The notes: generated from the letters alone by a model not told the origin. A DNA stretch of 64,000 bases from Sphingomonas piscis (GCF_011300455.1 NZ_CP049869.1:806001-870000), one strand, 5' to 3'; positions 17,948-26,309 are shown, counted from the stretch's first letter. Numbers and translations are program-made.

Positions 17948-19396
17948 GTGCTTTCTCGTATCCTGGGCTTTGCCCTCGCCTCCGCTGCCAGTCCCGCGCT
18001 CGCCCAGTCGGTGGATCACGGCGCCATGGACCACGAAGCGATGGGTCATGCACCAGCAGCGCCGCACCCGGATGTCACGCCTGGTCTGACACAAACGACG
18101 CCCGACCCGCATGCTCAGCATCGAGTACACGAGGCCGCGGGCACGCCCGAAGAGCCCTCGGACCACGCGCCGATTACGGATCATAGCGGTCATGACATGC
18201 GCACGGGCCATGGCGACATGCCGATGATGACTGGTGCGCTTGGCCCTTACCCGATGCAACGCGAGTCTTCGGGTACCGCTTGGCAGCCGGACACGTCGGA
18301 GCACCACGGCCTGATGGGCCACCGCGGCGACTGGATGCTGATGGGCCACGGAGTTCTTAATCTCGTCACCGATCACCAGGGTCGCGACCGGGGCGACGAC
18401 AAGGCGTTCGCATCGGGCATGCTGATGGGCATGGCACAGCGCCCGGTCGGGAACGGCACGCTTCAGTTCCGGGCGATGGTCAGTCCCGATCCGCTGATGG
18501 GCAAGCGCGGCTATCCGCTGCTGCTTGCAAGCGGGGAAACGGCGGACGGGCTTGAGCATCTGGTCGACCGCCAGCACCCGCACGATTTCTTCATGGAGCT
18601 CTCCGCATCCCTGTCACGCAACATCGGGCCGACCAGCAGCATGTTCCTGTACGGAGGCCTGCCGGGCGAGCCGGCATTCGGCCCGCCGGCGTTCATGCAC
18701 CGCGAGGCGATCATGGACTCGCCTGAAGCGCCGATCAGTCACCATTGGCTCGATTCCACGCACATAACCTTTGGCGTACTTACCCTAGGAGTCGTCACAA
18801 ACCGGGTGAAACTGGAGGTCAGCCGCTTCAACGCGCGCGAGCCGGACCAGCATCGCTGGAACATCGAGACGGGGCCGCTGGACTCGACCGCTGCACGGCT
18901 ATCGTGGAACCCGACGAACAGCCTGTCGCTGCAGGGCAGCTGGGGCAAGTTCCGGTCGCCAGAGCAATTGGAGCCAGGAGTTGACCAGAGGCGCTGGTCG
19001 GCTAGCGCGCTCTACGCCAAGGGTATCGGTAGCGGCTGGAAGTTGGCGAGCACCCTGGCCTGGGGCCGCAAGACGATCGCCGAGCATGATCACGTATTTC
19101 GCGACGATGCGGTCGTCGCGGAAGCTTCGCTGAAGAAGAACGACTGGACCCTGTTCAGCCGCGGCGAGCTGACTGAGAACCGCGAATTGATCGAGGTCGC
19201 GGGCGACCATGGCCCCGCTTACCGCGTGGGTAAGGTGTCGGTCGGTGCCGTGCGGGACTTCCGCATCTCCGAACATATTTCGGTCGGCGCCGGCGGGCTC
19301 CTGGCCCTGAACTTCGTGCCGCGCGCGCTGGAGGAGGACTATGGCTCCCGTAATCCAATGGGCACCATGGCGTTCATTCGTCTGCGGGTAGAATAG
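17948..19396 (+). CDS. His/Met-rich exported protein with beta-barrel-like C-terminal part, probable copper handling
   Basis: A 482-residue protein with a signal peptide (about 1-20, ending ALAQ). Residues 21-150 are very rich in His, Met and Asp (DHGAMDHEAMGH, HSGHDMRTGHGDMPMM, MGHRGDWMLMGHG), typical of copper-binding tails. The rest alternates short amphipathic strands and ends in Arg-Leu-Arg-Val-Glu, suggesting an outer-membrane barrel, as seen in PcoB/CopB-like proteins and uncharacterised relatives. The GTG at 17948 with AGGGAG is chosen over an earlier ATG that overlaps the promoter spacer. It is driven by the MerR-type promoter. Function is inferred from composition and context. Confidence 0.65.
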   Translation: MLSRILGFALASAASPALAQSVDHGAMDHEAMGHAPAAPHPDVTPGLTQTTPDPHAQHRVHEAAGTPEEPSDHAPITDHSGHDMRTGHGDMPMMTGALGPYPMQRESSGTAWQPDTSEHHGLMGHRGDWMLMGHGVLNLVTDHQGRDRGDDKAFASGMLMGMAQRPVGNGTLQFRAMVSPDPLMGKRGYPLLLASGETADGLEHLVDRQHPHDFFMELSASLSRNIGPTSSMFLYGGLPGEPAFGPPAFMHREAIMDSPEAPISHHWLDSTHITFGVLTLGVVTNRVKLEVSRFNAREPDQHRWNIETGPLDSTAARLSWNPTNSLSLQGSWGKFRSPEQLEPGVDQRRWSASALYAKGIGSGWKLASTLAWGRKTIAEHDHVFRDDAVVAEASLKKNDWTLFSRGELTENRELIEVAGDHGPAYRVGKVSVGAVRDFRISEHISVGAGGLLALNFVPRALEEDYGSRNPMGTMAFIRLRVE

Positions 19397-19461
19397 GCTT
19401 CTCTTCAACTTCGGTGCCAGAGCAACGATATGGTGCCGCACTTGAGCGCGGAGGCGGATTG

Positions 19462-20274
19462 ATGAGAGGGTTCGGGCTGGTTGTTGCGTTGTTCGCGTCG
19501 GCGCTCGCCGGCGGTGTGGTCGCGCGGATTGTCCCGCTTGGTACCAGCGACGAGCAAGCGGCCGCTTCCACAGCACCGCCCATCGTTGACGATGAAAAGG
19601 GCGTTGCCCTTCCCGCCCTGATCCGCAAGACATCACCGGCGGTCGTCAACATCGCGGTGCTTCAGCCTTCGCCCGCGGCTCAGAACCCTCTTCTGCGTGA
19701 TCCATTCTTCCGTCGCTACATGGGGGTGCCGGACTCCGCCCTGCAACCGGCGCTGTCGGCGGGGTCAGGCGTGATCGTCGACAGCGCGCGCGGGCTGGTC
19801 ATTACCAATTTCCACGTCATCCAGAATGCGCAGGCCGTCGAAGTCGGCCTTAACAATGGCAAAAGCTATCCCGCGCAACTGCTCGGTGCTGCGCCGCAAC
19901 TCGACATTGCTGTGCTTCGGGTCGAGCCGCGCAATCTTCCCGCATTGCCGCTTGGGGACAGTTCCAAGGTGACGGTCGGCGATTATGCGGTGGCGATCGG
20001 CAATCCGTTCAACCTCGGCCAAACCGTCACCGCCGGAATCATCAGCGCCACCAATCGCGCCCTCGCCGAGGGCGACAGCCGACGCTTCATCCAGACGGAC
20101 GCGCCGATCAACCCGGGCAACTCGGGTGGCCCGCTGATCAACTCACGCGGCGAGGTAATCGGAATCAACTCCGCGCTGATCAGCCCCAATCAGGGCAACG
20201 TCGGAATCGGCTTTGCCATTCCTTCGAACATCGTCCGGCAGATATTGGAACAGGCTGAACGGCAGGCCCGCTAG
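19462..20274 (+). CDS. Trypsin-like serine protease, DegP/HtrA family without PDZ domain
   Basis: A 270-residue protein with an N-terminal hydrophobic segment (about 4-22) that acts as signal or anchor. The protease domain has the triad H118 (TNFHVI), D148 (QLDIAVL) and S221 (NPGNSGGPL). It ends right after the protease fold (GFAIPSNIVRQILEQAERQAR), where DegP and DegS would continue into PDZ domains, so substrate sensing must differ. The ATG at 19462 with GGAGG 8 bases upstream is preferred to an earlier GTG. It is convergent with the GlcG-like gene, the two stops overlapping by 4 bases. A periplasmic quality-control role is inferred. Confidence 0.88.
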   Translation: MRGFGLVVALFASALAGGVVARIVPLGTSDEQAAASTAPPIVDDEKGVALPALIRKTSPAVVNIAVLQPSPAAQNPLLRDPFFRRYMGVPDSALQPALSAGSGVIVDSARGLVITNFHVIQNAQAVEVGLNNGKSYPAQLLGAAPQLDIAVLRVEPRNLPALPLGDSSKVTVGDYAVAIGNPFNLGQTVTAGIISATNRALAEGDSRRFIQTDAPINPGNSGGPLINSRGEVIGINSALISPNQGNVGIGFAIPSNIVRQILEQAERQAR

Positions 20275-20729
20275 GGACGGGTCGTCCGCAGGCCCACTGC
20301 GCGGACTCCTGCCTCGGCACAGGCGATGTCATCCTCCGTTTTCGCGCCGGACACTCCGATGCCGCCCAGCGCCTTTCCGTCGGCGGCAAACGCCGGAACC
20401 CCTCCGCCGAAGCTCGCGATGCCCGGCAATGTCGGCGCGTTCCACTTCGCGGTCTCAGTACCGGCGTAGCGATAGGTCGCGGCGGACCGACTCTTCAACA
20501 TGGCTATATCGGAAACAGCCGTGGATGCGTCGTCCATCTTGGCAAACGCTAGCAACCGGCCGGCCTCGTCATGCACCGCGATGGAAACGTTCATCTTCCG
20601 CTCCGCCGCAAAGGCTAGACAGGCGTCGCGCATCTTCGCCGCCGTGCCATAACTCAGCACCGGCCGAAGCGTCTGCGCCGATGCCGGCGCCGAAGCGATC
20701 ATCAGTAGTGTTCCGATCCATTTCTTCAT
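20271..20729 (-). CDS. GlcG/HbpS-like heme-binding family protein, exported
   Basis: A 152-residue protein with a signal peptide (about 1-18, APASAQ) and a GlcG/HbpS (DUF336) domain, marked by NVSIAVHDEAGRLLAFAKMD, SRSAATYRY and GGIGVSGAKTEDDIACAEAG. Some family members bind heme, others support glycolate or diol use; the role here is unknown. It is on the same strand as and 35 bases downstream of the GH29 fucosidase, so it may be co-transcribed. The stop overlaps that of the convergent protease gene by 4 bases. Confidence 0.82.
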   Translation of the reverse strand: MKKWIGTLLMIASAPASAQTLRPVLSYGTAAKMRDACLAFAAERKMNVSIAVHDEAGRLLAFAKMDDASTAVSDIAMLKSRSAATYRYAGTETAKWNAPTLPGIASFGGGVPAFAADGKALGGIGVSGAKTEDDIACAEAGVRAVGLRTTRP

Positions 20730-20764
20730 CTTGCCCTCCCCATCCTCAGTTCGCTCTTAGCAAC

Positions 20765-22393
20765 TCAAACGAGACCACGTCCCCGAAGTCGGATAGCAGG
20801 GACGAAACCGCCTTTGTCGGTCGGTGGCAGCTGCAGCCGCAGTGCGTCCGCTTCCTGTGCAAAACGAAGTTGCGGTCCTCCGAGTAGGTCGACCCGCTCG
20901 ATCTCGCGGCCGCCTAGCGCCGCCTTGCCGAGGGAGGCCAGCGCGGACATACTTTGAGACCAATCCAGAAAGATGGCGTACAGAACATCGCCTTTGACCG
21001 TGAACCGCACGTCTTCGGCGGTGAACGGCTTTGCCTCTCCTTCGGCCATATGGCCAAGCGGCGGCTTGGTTGGGCCTTCGCCGAAGGTGTGCCACGGCCG
21101 CGTGCCGAAGATCGCCTCGCCGTTACGGGCATTCCACGCCGCAATCTGATCGAGGATCGCTTCTTCCTTCTCGTCGATGCTGCCGTCTCCGCGCACGGGA
21201 ATGTTAAGCATCAGATTGCCGTTCTTCGACACTACGTCCGCGAGCCGCTGCACCACGTCCTTCGCGCTCTTGTAACCGCCGCGTTCGTAAAGCGGACGGT
21301 CGTAGTGCCAATTGCCGATGCAAGTGTCGGTTTGCCACGGCTGCGGCATGATGCCGGCGACGAATCCGCGCTCGACGTCCTGGACAATCCCGCGCGTCTG
21401 GATCTCGGTCAGGCGCTTGGCGGTGACCACGCCCATGTCGCCCCGCCATTCCATGCTCTTGCGGTAGAAGTGCTGCACGGCCTGAAGGCCGACGCGCCCG
21501 AACGGGATTTGATGGTCGTCGAAATAGACCATGTCGGGACGGTACTTCTCGACAAGGTCCATTTGCCGCAGCAGCCATTTGTCCGCGAACGCCTGCCGGC
21601 CGGGCGGGACATCTTCGACCCACTGCCCGTCCCGCGCATCGTGCCACTTTGTCATGGCCTCCGCGGAGGTGATCCCTGCAGGCGGTACATAGGTCGGTCC
21701 GGTGTAGAGATCCTGGGGATCGAGGCCTTCCCAGAAGGTTCCGCGCCCGTGATGCTTGCGGCGCCAGTAGGCATCATAGCGTCGGCCGCGCATCGGCCCT
21801 TCGGCGTCATAGCCATAAGCGGTCTGCCACCAGTGCCAGGCGTGGCTGCTATGATTGGACACCGCGAACTTGAGGCTGGTCTGGCGAACGAGCTTTTCCC
21901 AGGTGCCGATAATGTCCCGCTTGGGCCCGACCCGAACGCTGTTCCAATCATGGTGTGCGCTATCGAACAGATCCAAATTGTCGTGATGGTTGGCCATCGC
22001 CATGAAGTAACGGGCGCCGGTCCTCTGGTATCGCTTCAGAAGGTAGGCAGGATCCCAATTCTCGGCCTTCCACTGGCCGATGATGTCGAGAAAGCCGGTC
22101 TTGCTGGGGTGCCCGTAGGTGCCAAGATGATGTTCGTAGGCGGTTTCACCCTGTTGCCACGATTGCCGGCCCTGAATGTACATCAACCGGCCGTACCAGT
22201 CGCCCCGCTCCGGCTGACATTGCGGCCCCCAGTGCGCCCAGATGCCGAACTTCGCGTCGCGGAACCAGTCGGGAGCTTGGTAGGTGGAGGCAAGGCTCTC
22301 CCAGCTTAACTCCGTATTCTGCCCGACCGCAGCAGCCGACCCGGCACCAGCCGCAAGGCCGCCGATCAATGCCTGGCGCCGGTTTATCCGCAT
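20765..22393 (-). CDS. GH29 alpha-L-fucosidase, Tat-exported
   Basis: A 542-residue protein with a twin-arginine start (RINRRQALIGGLAAG) and a GH29 barrel: WFRDAKFGIWAHWGPQC, MAMANHHDNLDLFDS, and the probable nucleophile D292 in DMVYFDDHQIP, with a C-terminal beta-sandwich. It would release terminal alpha-L-fucose. Fucose caps galactose in dicot xyloglucan, so it complements the GH35 and GH31 enzymes 4 kb upstream. It starts 2 bases after the stop of a small exported protein gene. The acid/base residue of GH29 is poorly conserved and could not be assigned. Confidence 0.92.
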   Translation of the reverse strand: MRINRRQALIGGLAAGAGSAAAVGQNTELSWESLASTYQAPDWFRDAKFGIWAHWGPQCQPERGDWYGRLMYIQGRQSWQQGETAYEHHLGTYGHPSKTGFLDIIGQWKAENWDPAYLLKRYQRTGARYFMAMANHHDNLDLFDSAHHDWNSVRVGPKRDIIGTWEKLVRQTSLKFAVSNHSSHAWHWWQTAYGYDAEGPMRGRRYDAYWRRKHHGRGTFWEGLDPQDLYTGPTYVPPAGITSAEAMTKWHDARDGQWVEDVPPGRQAFADKWLLRQMDLVEKYRPDMVYFDDHQIPFGRVGLQAVQHFYRKSMEWRGDMGVVTAKRLTEIQTRGIVQDVERGFVAGIMPQPWQTDTCIGNWHYDRPLYERGGYKSAKDVVQRLADVVSKNGNLMLNIPVRGDGSIDEKEEAILDQIAAWNARNGEAIFGTRPWHTFGEGPTKPPLGHMAEGEAKPFTAEDVRFTVKGDVLYAIFLDWSQSMSALASLGKAALGGREIERVDLLGGPQLRFAQEADALRLQLPPTDKGGFVPAIRLRGRGLV

Positions 22394-22395
22394 CC

Positions 22396-22827
22396 TTACT
22401 TCGCCGGACAGCGCACGCGAGTCGAAGACCCTGTCGGGGACACGATCGCCAGTCGCTTGCCGTCTCGACTGAGTAACAATGTCTCAGTCCGCTCCCATAT
22501 TTCCGTGCTGCTTTCGTAGATGCTGCTCACCACCAGCTTGCGTGGCGCTTCGACACGGACGGTCAACACGTCGGCATCCGCCTCGGGTAGGCTCAGGCGC
22601 GTCGCCGCTACCCGCAGGCTTACCGGAGTGGTGAGCGCGCATTCCTCCAGGCTGTTGCGAAAGTCGCCCTGAAAGCCGGCCGGGATCGTGCGGCGAACTT
22701 GCGTGAAGCCACGTTGGACCGCCTGGTCGTCGTTCTTCATCAGAGTTGCGTCGTCCGCCCCAGGGGCGAGTATGGCCACGGCAGCCACGAGGAACATGAT
22801 CATGGCAACAGGTGTAGCGGCGCCCAT
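22396..22827 (-). CDS. Hypothetical exported protein upstream of the fucosidase
   Basis: About 143 residues from ATG 22827 (22803 is an alternative). It has a hydrophobic N-terminus (VAMIMFLVAAVAILAPGADD) that looks like a signal peptide. The rest is a small beta-rich domain with two cysteines (EECALT and RVRCPAK). I do not recognise a family. The frame extends further upstream, but that part would run through a strong intrinsic terminator at 22846-22872, so a start after it is preferred. The fucosidase begins 2 bases downstream, so the two form a transcription unit. Confidence 0.55.
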   Translation of the reverse strand: MGAATPVAMIMFLVAAVAILAPGADDATLMKNDDQAVQRGFTQVRRTIPAGFQGDFRNSLEECALTTPVSLRVAATRLSLPEADADVLTVRVEAPRKLVVSSIYESSTEIWERTETLLLSRDGKRLAIVSPTGSSTRVRCPAK

Positions 22828-22845
22828 CGCAGGCGCAATGGGCAC

Positions 22846-22872
22846 AAAAAAGGCCGGGCACATGGCCCGGCC
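22846..22872 (-). terminator. Rho-independent terminator, leftward
   Basis: GGCCGGGC (22852-22859) and GCCCGGCC (22865-22872) form an 8-bp GC stem with a 5-base loop, followed on the minus strand by six T (22846-22851). It is a textbook intrinsic terminator, but no protein gene lies upstream on that strand, which is why a small RNA is proposed. Confidence 0.85.
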
Positions 22873-22905
22873 GAGGTTTCCTTGGAGAGGATGCCTGAAA
22901 GGCAG
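22846..22905 (-). ncRNA. Candidate small RNA or attenuated leader, about 60 nt
   Basis: Read leftward, a TTGCAC box (22934-22939) and a GATATAAG -10 region (22909-22916) are 17-19 bases apart. They would start a transcript near 22903 that ends at a GC hairpin with six T. The short RNA folds into three consecutive stem-loops: TGCCT-TTC-AGGCA, TCCT-CTCCA-AGGA and the terminator stem. The second loop, CUCCA, is complementary to Shine-Dalgarno sequences, a feature of alphaproteobacterial regulatory RNAs such as the suhB/mmgR group. Alternatively it is an attenuator for the small exported protein and fucosidase downstream. No homology search was made. Confidence 0.5.
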
Positions 22906-23034
22906 AGACTTATATCGCACCGCAACAAAGATTGTGCAAGTGCGAAACGCAGGTGCGTCAAATGTTCACCGGCAGAATGGCTTTGGGAACAAAGGGCGGG
23001 TCGGGGAACAAGCAGCCGACCCCATCCTTTACTC

Positions 23035-24420
23035 ATGAACATGGCTGATTATCGTCCCGACCCGCGCATCCTCTCCCTTGGCAACGACTTCTTCGACCCT
23101 GTTGAACCGGCCCGCTTTCCGGAGGCCAAGCAGCGCTTTTTCAACAAGCGATGGTCGCAACGCATTGGTATCGCACTTGACGAGGATTCCGCCCGTGCGC
23201 GCCACTTCTGGCTCTTTGAGCCTTTGCCCGACAATTTGCCGGAACCGCTTGCCCTCCGCTACCATGGCCACCAGTTCCGATCCTATAATCCGGACATCGG
23301 CGACGGTCGCGGCTTCCTGTTCGCCCAGCTTCGCGATGATGCCGGCAGGCTGCTCGATCTCGCCACGAAGGGGTCCGGGACTACGCCGTACAGCCGCTTC
23401 GGCGACGGAAGACTGACATTGAAAGGCGCCGTTCGGGAGGTGCTGGCAACCGAAATGCTCGAGGCCTTGGGCGTAAACACGTCCAAGACCTTCGTGGTGT
23501 TCGAGACGGGCGAGCAATTGCACCGCGGCGATGAGCCCTCGCCGACCCGCTCGGCGGTGCTCACCCGTCTCAGTCACAGCCATATCCGGATCGGCACCTT
23601 TCAGCGGCTCGCCTACTTCGAGGAGAGGGAGAATATCGATCGGCTCGTGCGCTACTGTCTCGAGCATCTTTTTGGTGAGCCGTTGAGCGAAGAGGCCGAC
23701 GCTAATGCCTTGCGGCTGCTGCAACTGGTTTCGGAGGCTACCGCTGCCCTGGCAGCTTCCTATCTTGCCGCGGGGTTCGTCCACGGCGTCCTCAACACCG
23801 ACAATATCAATGTGACGGGTGAGAGTTTCGATTACGGCCCGTGGCGGTTCACGCCCGATTGGGATGCGACATTCACCGCCGCTTACTTCGACCAATATGG
23901 CCTCTATGCCTTCGGGCGCCAGCCCGAGGCGATCCAATGGAATGTCGCACAGCTTGCGGGATGTCTGACGCTTGTCGCCGACGGCAAGGTAATTGCCGAG
24001 ATCGTCGAAGGCTGGGCGGGCCGCTTCGAGAAGGCACTCGTTGGCGCCATGCTTCGCCGGCTTGGCGTTGCTCCGAGCCGGCCGGAGGACGACCGCAAGC
24101 TTACCGCGACACTGATCAGAGCGCTGGAAACCCGAGACGTGCAGATCGATCGTCTCTTCTTCGACTGGCGGGGCGGCCGCGATCCCGGAACGGCCGCTTA
24201 TGGAGGCGACGCGTTCCGAGCACTTGCAGCGGCGCTGGAAGGACGTGCCACGGAGTGCGGCCATCCATATTGGGGTGACGAACAACCCTGCTCCATGCAC
24301 ATCGACGAGGTCGAGGCGATCTGGTCGGACATCGCCGACAGTGACGATTGGTCTCGGTTCGAGTCGAAGGTCGCGGCTGTTCGCCGGATGGGCGAGGCGA
24401 TGGCCGAGGGCGCCGCTTGA
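23035..24420 (+). CDS. selO: Protein adenylyltransferase SelO (YdiU/UPF0061)
   Basis: About 461 residues of the SelO pseudokinase family, which transfers AMP from ATP to protein Ser, Thr or Tyr residues. Family motifs seen: LALRYHGHQF, LDLATKGSGTTPYSRFGDGRLTLKGAVRE (glycine-rich nucleotide site), GVLNTDNINVTGESFDYGPW (metal-binding region) and QWNVAQLAGCL. The length suits bacterial SelO without the C-terminal selenocysteine tail. The ATG at 23035 (or 23041) is used because upstream sequence in the frame is the small-RNA region. It is followed by astD after 31 bases. Confidence 0.93.
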   Translation: MNMADYRPDPRILSLGNDFFDPVEPARFPEAKQRFFNKRWSQRIGIALDEDSARARHFWLFEPLPDNLPEPLALRYHGHQFRSYNPDIGDGRGFLFAQLRDDAGRLLDLATKGSGTTPYSRFGDGRLTLKGAVREVLATEMLEALGVNTSKTFVVFETGEQLHRGDEPSPTRSAVLTRLSHSHIRIGTFQRLAYFEERENIDRLVRYCLEHLFGEPLSEEADANALRLLQLVSEATAALAASYLAAGFVHGVLNTDNINVTGESFDYGPWRFTPDWDATFTAAYFDQYGLYAFGRQPEAIQWNVAQLAGCLTLVADGKVIAEIVEGWAGRFEKALVGAMLRRLGVAPSRPEDDRKLTATLIRALETRDVQIDRLFFDWRGGRDPGTAAYGGDAFRALAAALEGRATECGHPYWGDEQPCSMHIDEVEAIWSDIADSDDWSRFESKVAAVRRMGEAMAEGAA

Positions 24421-24451
24421 CCTTGCCGATGGCGCGTGGTGGGGAGAAGCC

Positions 24452-25879
24452 ATGCCGGCTTCGCTGATCTCCACCAACCCAGCGACCGGGGAAGAGGTCT
24501 GGCGCGGCGACACCGGCGATGCTGAGGCGGAGGTGGGCGCCGCCCGCGCTGCTTTTCCCGATTGGTCGCGGCAGTCCGTGTCTTACCGGATTGAGGCCGT
24601 ACGCCGCTTCGCCAATGTCGTCCGTGCTCGCGAAGCAGAGTTTGCCGAACTCATCTCCAACGAGACCGGCAAGCCGTTCTGGGAAGCCAGGACGGAGGTC
24701 GCCGCCGTCATCAACAAGGTCGATATATCCGTCAATGCTTATGCCGAGCGCACTCCCCAGCGGAAGCTTGAGGCAGCGCTCGGCAACAAGGTCGGCGTCC
24801 GGCACAAGCCGCATGGCGTGCTGGCGGTGCTTGGACCCTACAACTTCCCGGCGCATCTGCCGAACGGCCACATCGTTCCGGCGCTGATCGCCGGCAATGC
24901 CGTCGTCTTCAAACCGTCGGAGAAGACGCCCGGGACAGGCGAGTTCCTCGTCCGATGTTTCCACGAGGCAGGCATTCCCGAGGGTGTGTTGAGACTGCTG
25001 GTAGGCGGACCGGAGGAAGGCCGTGCCTTGGCAGGACAGGCAGGGATCGACGGCCTGTTGTTCACCGGCTCAGCCCGCGCCGGCATGGCCCTTCACAAGC
25101 AATTTGCGGAAACGCCCCACAAGATCCTCGCCCTTGAGCTTGGCGGCAACAACCCGCTGGTCGTGTGGCGCGCGAAAGATGTAGAGACCGCGGCAACGAT
25201 CGCGGTTCAATCTGCCTTTCTGTCCGCGGGGCAGCGCTGCACCGCGGCTCGGCGACTAATCGTCGAAGACGGCAAGCATCAGCCTTTGATCGACGCCATC
25301 CAGCAACTGATGGGCCGGATCATCGTCGATCATCCGTTCGCTGACCCGCAGCCTTTCATGGGGCCGGTGATCGACCTGGCCGCGGCCGACCATCTGCAGG
25401 CTCAGTGGCTCGACCTGATGATGAAGGGGGGCAACGCGCTCAACCGCCTCGATCGTCCCTACGAGGAACGGCCTTACCTCACGCCGGCGCTGATCGACGT
25501 CACGGACGTCAAAGATCGTGTCGACGAGGAGATGTTCGGCCCCGTGCTTCAGGTCATTCGGGTCAAGGACTTCGACTCGGCGATCGCCGAAGCGAACAAC
25601 ACCCGCTACGGCCTCGCGGCAAGCCTCATCGGCGGCTCACCCGCTCAATTCGACCACTTCTGGACCGAAGTACGGGCCGGCGTCATCAACTGGAACAAGC
25701 CTACCAACGGCGCACCGTCGACAGCGCCTTTCGGTGGAGTTGGGCTGTCGGGCAATCACCGCCCCAGTGCCTTCTATGCTGCCGATTATTGCGCTTACCC
25801 GGTCACGACAAGCGAGGCGGAGGTCGCACGTGCCGCGATCGGCGAGGGGCTGCGGGACCCTAACCTGCTGGAAGACTGA
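24452..25879 (+). CDS. astD: Succinylglutamate-semialdehyde dehydrogenase AstD
   Basis: A 475-residue aldehyde dehydrogenase. It oxidises N-succinylglutamate semialdehyde with NAD+ in the arginine succinyltransferase (AST) pathway. Seen: LGPYNFPAHLPNGHI (AstD-specific substrate region), KPSEKTPG, LELGGNNPLVVW (general-base Glu) and the catalytic C263 in SAGQRCTAARR. The ATG at 24452 with GGGGAG before it is chosen; a longer frame overlaps selO. No other ast genes are in the window, so the rest of the pathway must be elsewhere. Confidence 0.93.
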   Translation: MPASLISTNPATGEEVWRGDTGDAEAEVGAARAAFPDWSRQSVSYRIEAVRRFANVVRAREAEFAELISNETGKPFWEARTEVAAVINKVDISVNAYAERTPQRKLEAALGNKVGVRHKPHGVLAVLGPYNFPAHLPNGHIVPALIAGNAVVFKPSEKTPGTGEFLVRCFHEAGIPEGVLRLLVGGPEEGRALAGQAGIDGLLFTGSARAGMALHKQFAETPHKILALELGGNNPLVVWRAKDVETAATIAVQSAFLSAGQRCTAARRLIVEDGKHQPLIDAIQQLMGRIIVDHPFADPQPFMGPVIDLAAADHLQAQWLDLMMKGGNALNRLDRPYEERPYLTPALIDVTDVKDRVDEEMFGPVLQVIRVKDFDSAIAEANNTRYGLAASLIGGSPAQFDHFWTEVRAGVINWNKPTNGAPSTAPFGGVGLSGNHRPSAFYAADYCAYPVTTSEAEVARAAIGEGLRDPNLLED

Positions 25880-25880
25880 A

Positions 25881-26309
25881 CGTATCGGCGGCGATTGCTT
25901 TGGGCTACAGCATCTGGGTGCCCGCAGCGGATGCTGTTCAATCTATGATCTTCGGCCCGAGGCCTGCCGGAAGTACCGATGCGAGCTGCTGAAGCGGGTC
26001 GAGGAAGGCGTAGTCGATAGCCACGTTGCGATGGCCAGGATCGCGGAGGCTCGGCGGCTGACAAATGAGGTTCAGGCGTTGCTCGGTGACGGCGAAGACA
26101 TTGCCTCCGCCCGCGATCGTTGGTCGCGCGGTGAAGAGGTGGGAACCGGCCCGAACAAGCCCTCGCTTCTCCTAAAGCTGTTCATGCTGAACCGGCTGCT
26201 CGACCGGCACTTCCGCAAGGCGCAACAGCGAATGATGTCGAATTGGGAAGTCGATAACGAACATGATCGCGGCCCGCCCGGTGAGGGGCGGGCCGCGCCC
26301 CCCACCTAG
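25881..26309 (+). pseudogene. 5'-truncated YkgJ-type cysteine-cluster protein
   Basis: Directly after the astD stop the next frame reads C-rich sequence ending in SGCCSIYDLRPEACRKYRCELL, the second half of the YkgJ (UPF0153) zinc/iron-chelating signature, then about 100 ordinary residues. There is no ATG, GTG or TTG in this frame between the astD stop and the cysteine block. The usual N-terminal C-X2-CC part (about 50 residues) is missing. The frame upstream only shadows astD. It looks like a remnant whose 5' end was lost, possibly by a deletion that joined it to astD. A long overlap with astD is the alternative but lacks the family motif. Confidence 0.6.
26269..26296. terminator. GC-rich hairpin between convergent YkgJ remnant and dnaB
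   Basis: GCGGCCCGCCC (26269-26279) and GGGCGGGCCGC (26286-26296) form an 11-bp perfect stem with a 6-base loop just before the two convergent stops. There is no T-tract on either side, so it may act as a two-way pause or mRNA-stabilising hairpin and not as a full intrinsic terminator. Confidence 0.45.

Noticed and set aside
20954..22309. A 451-codon plus-strand frame opposite the GH29 gene
   Set aside because: It is the complement of a complete fucosidase with clear motifs and shows no recognisable domain or ribosome site.
23029..24513. A 494-codon minus-strand frame opposite selO
   Set aside because: Antisense shadow of a well-conserved SelO; composition is typical of reverse-frame GC-rich sequence.
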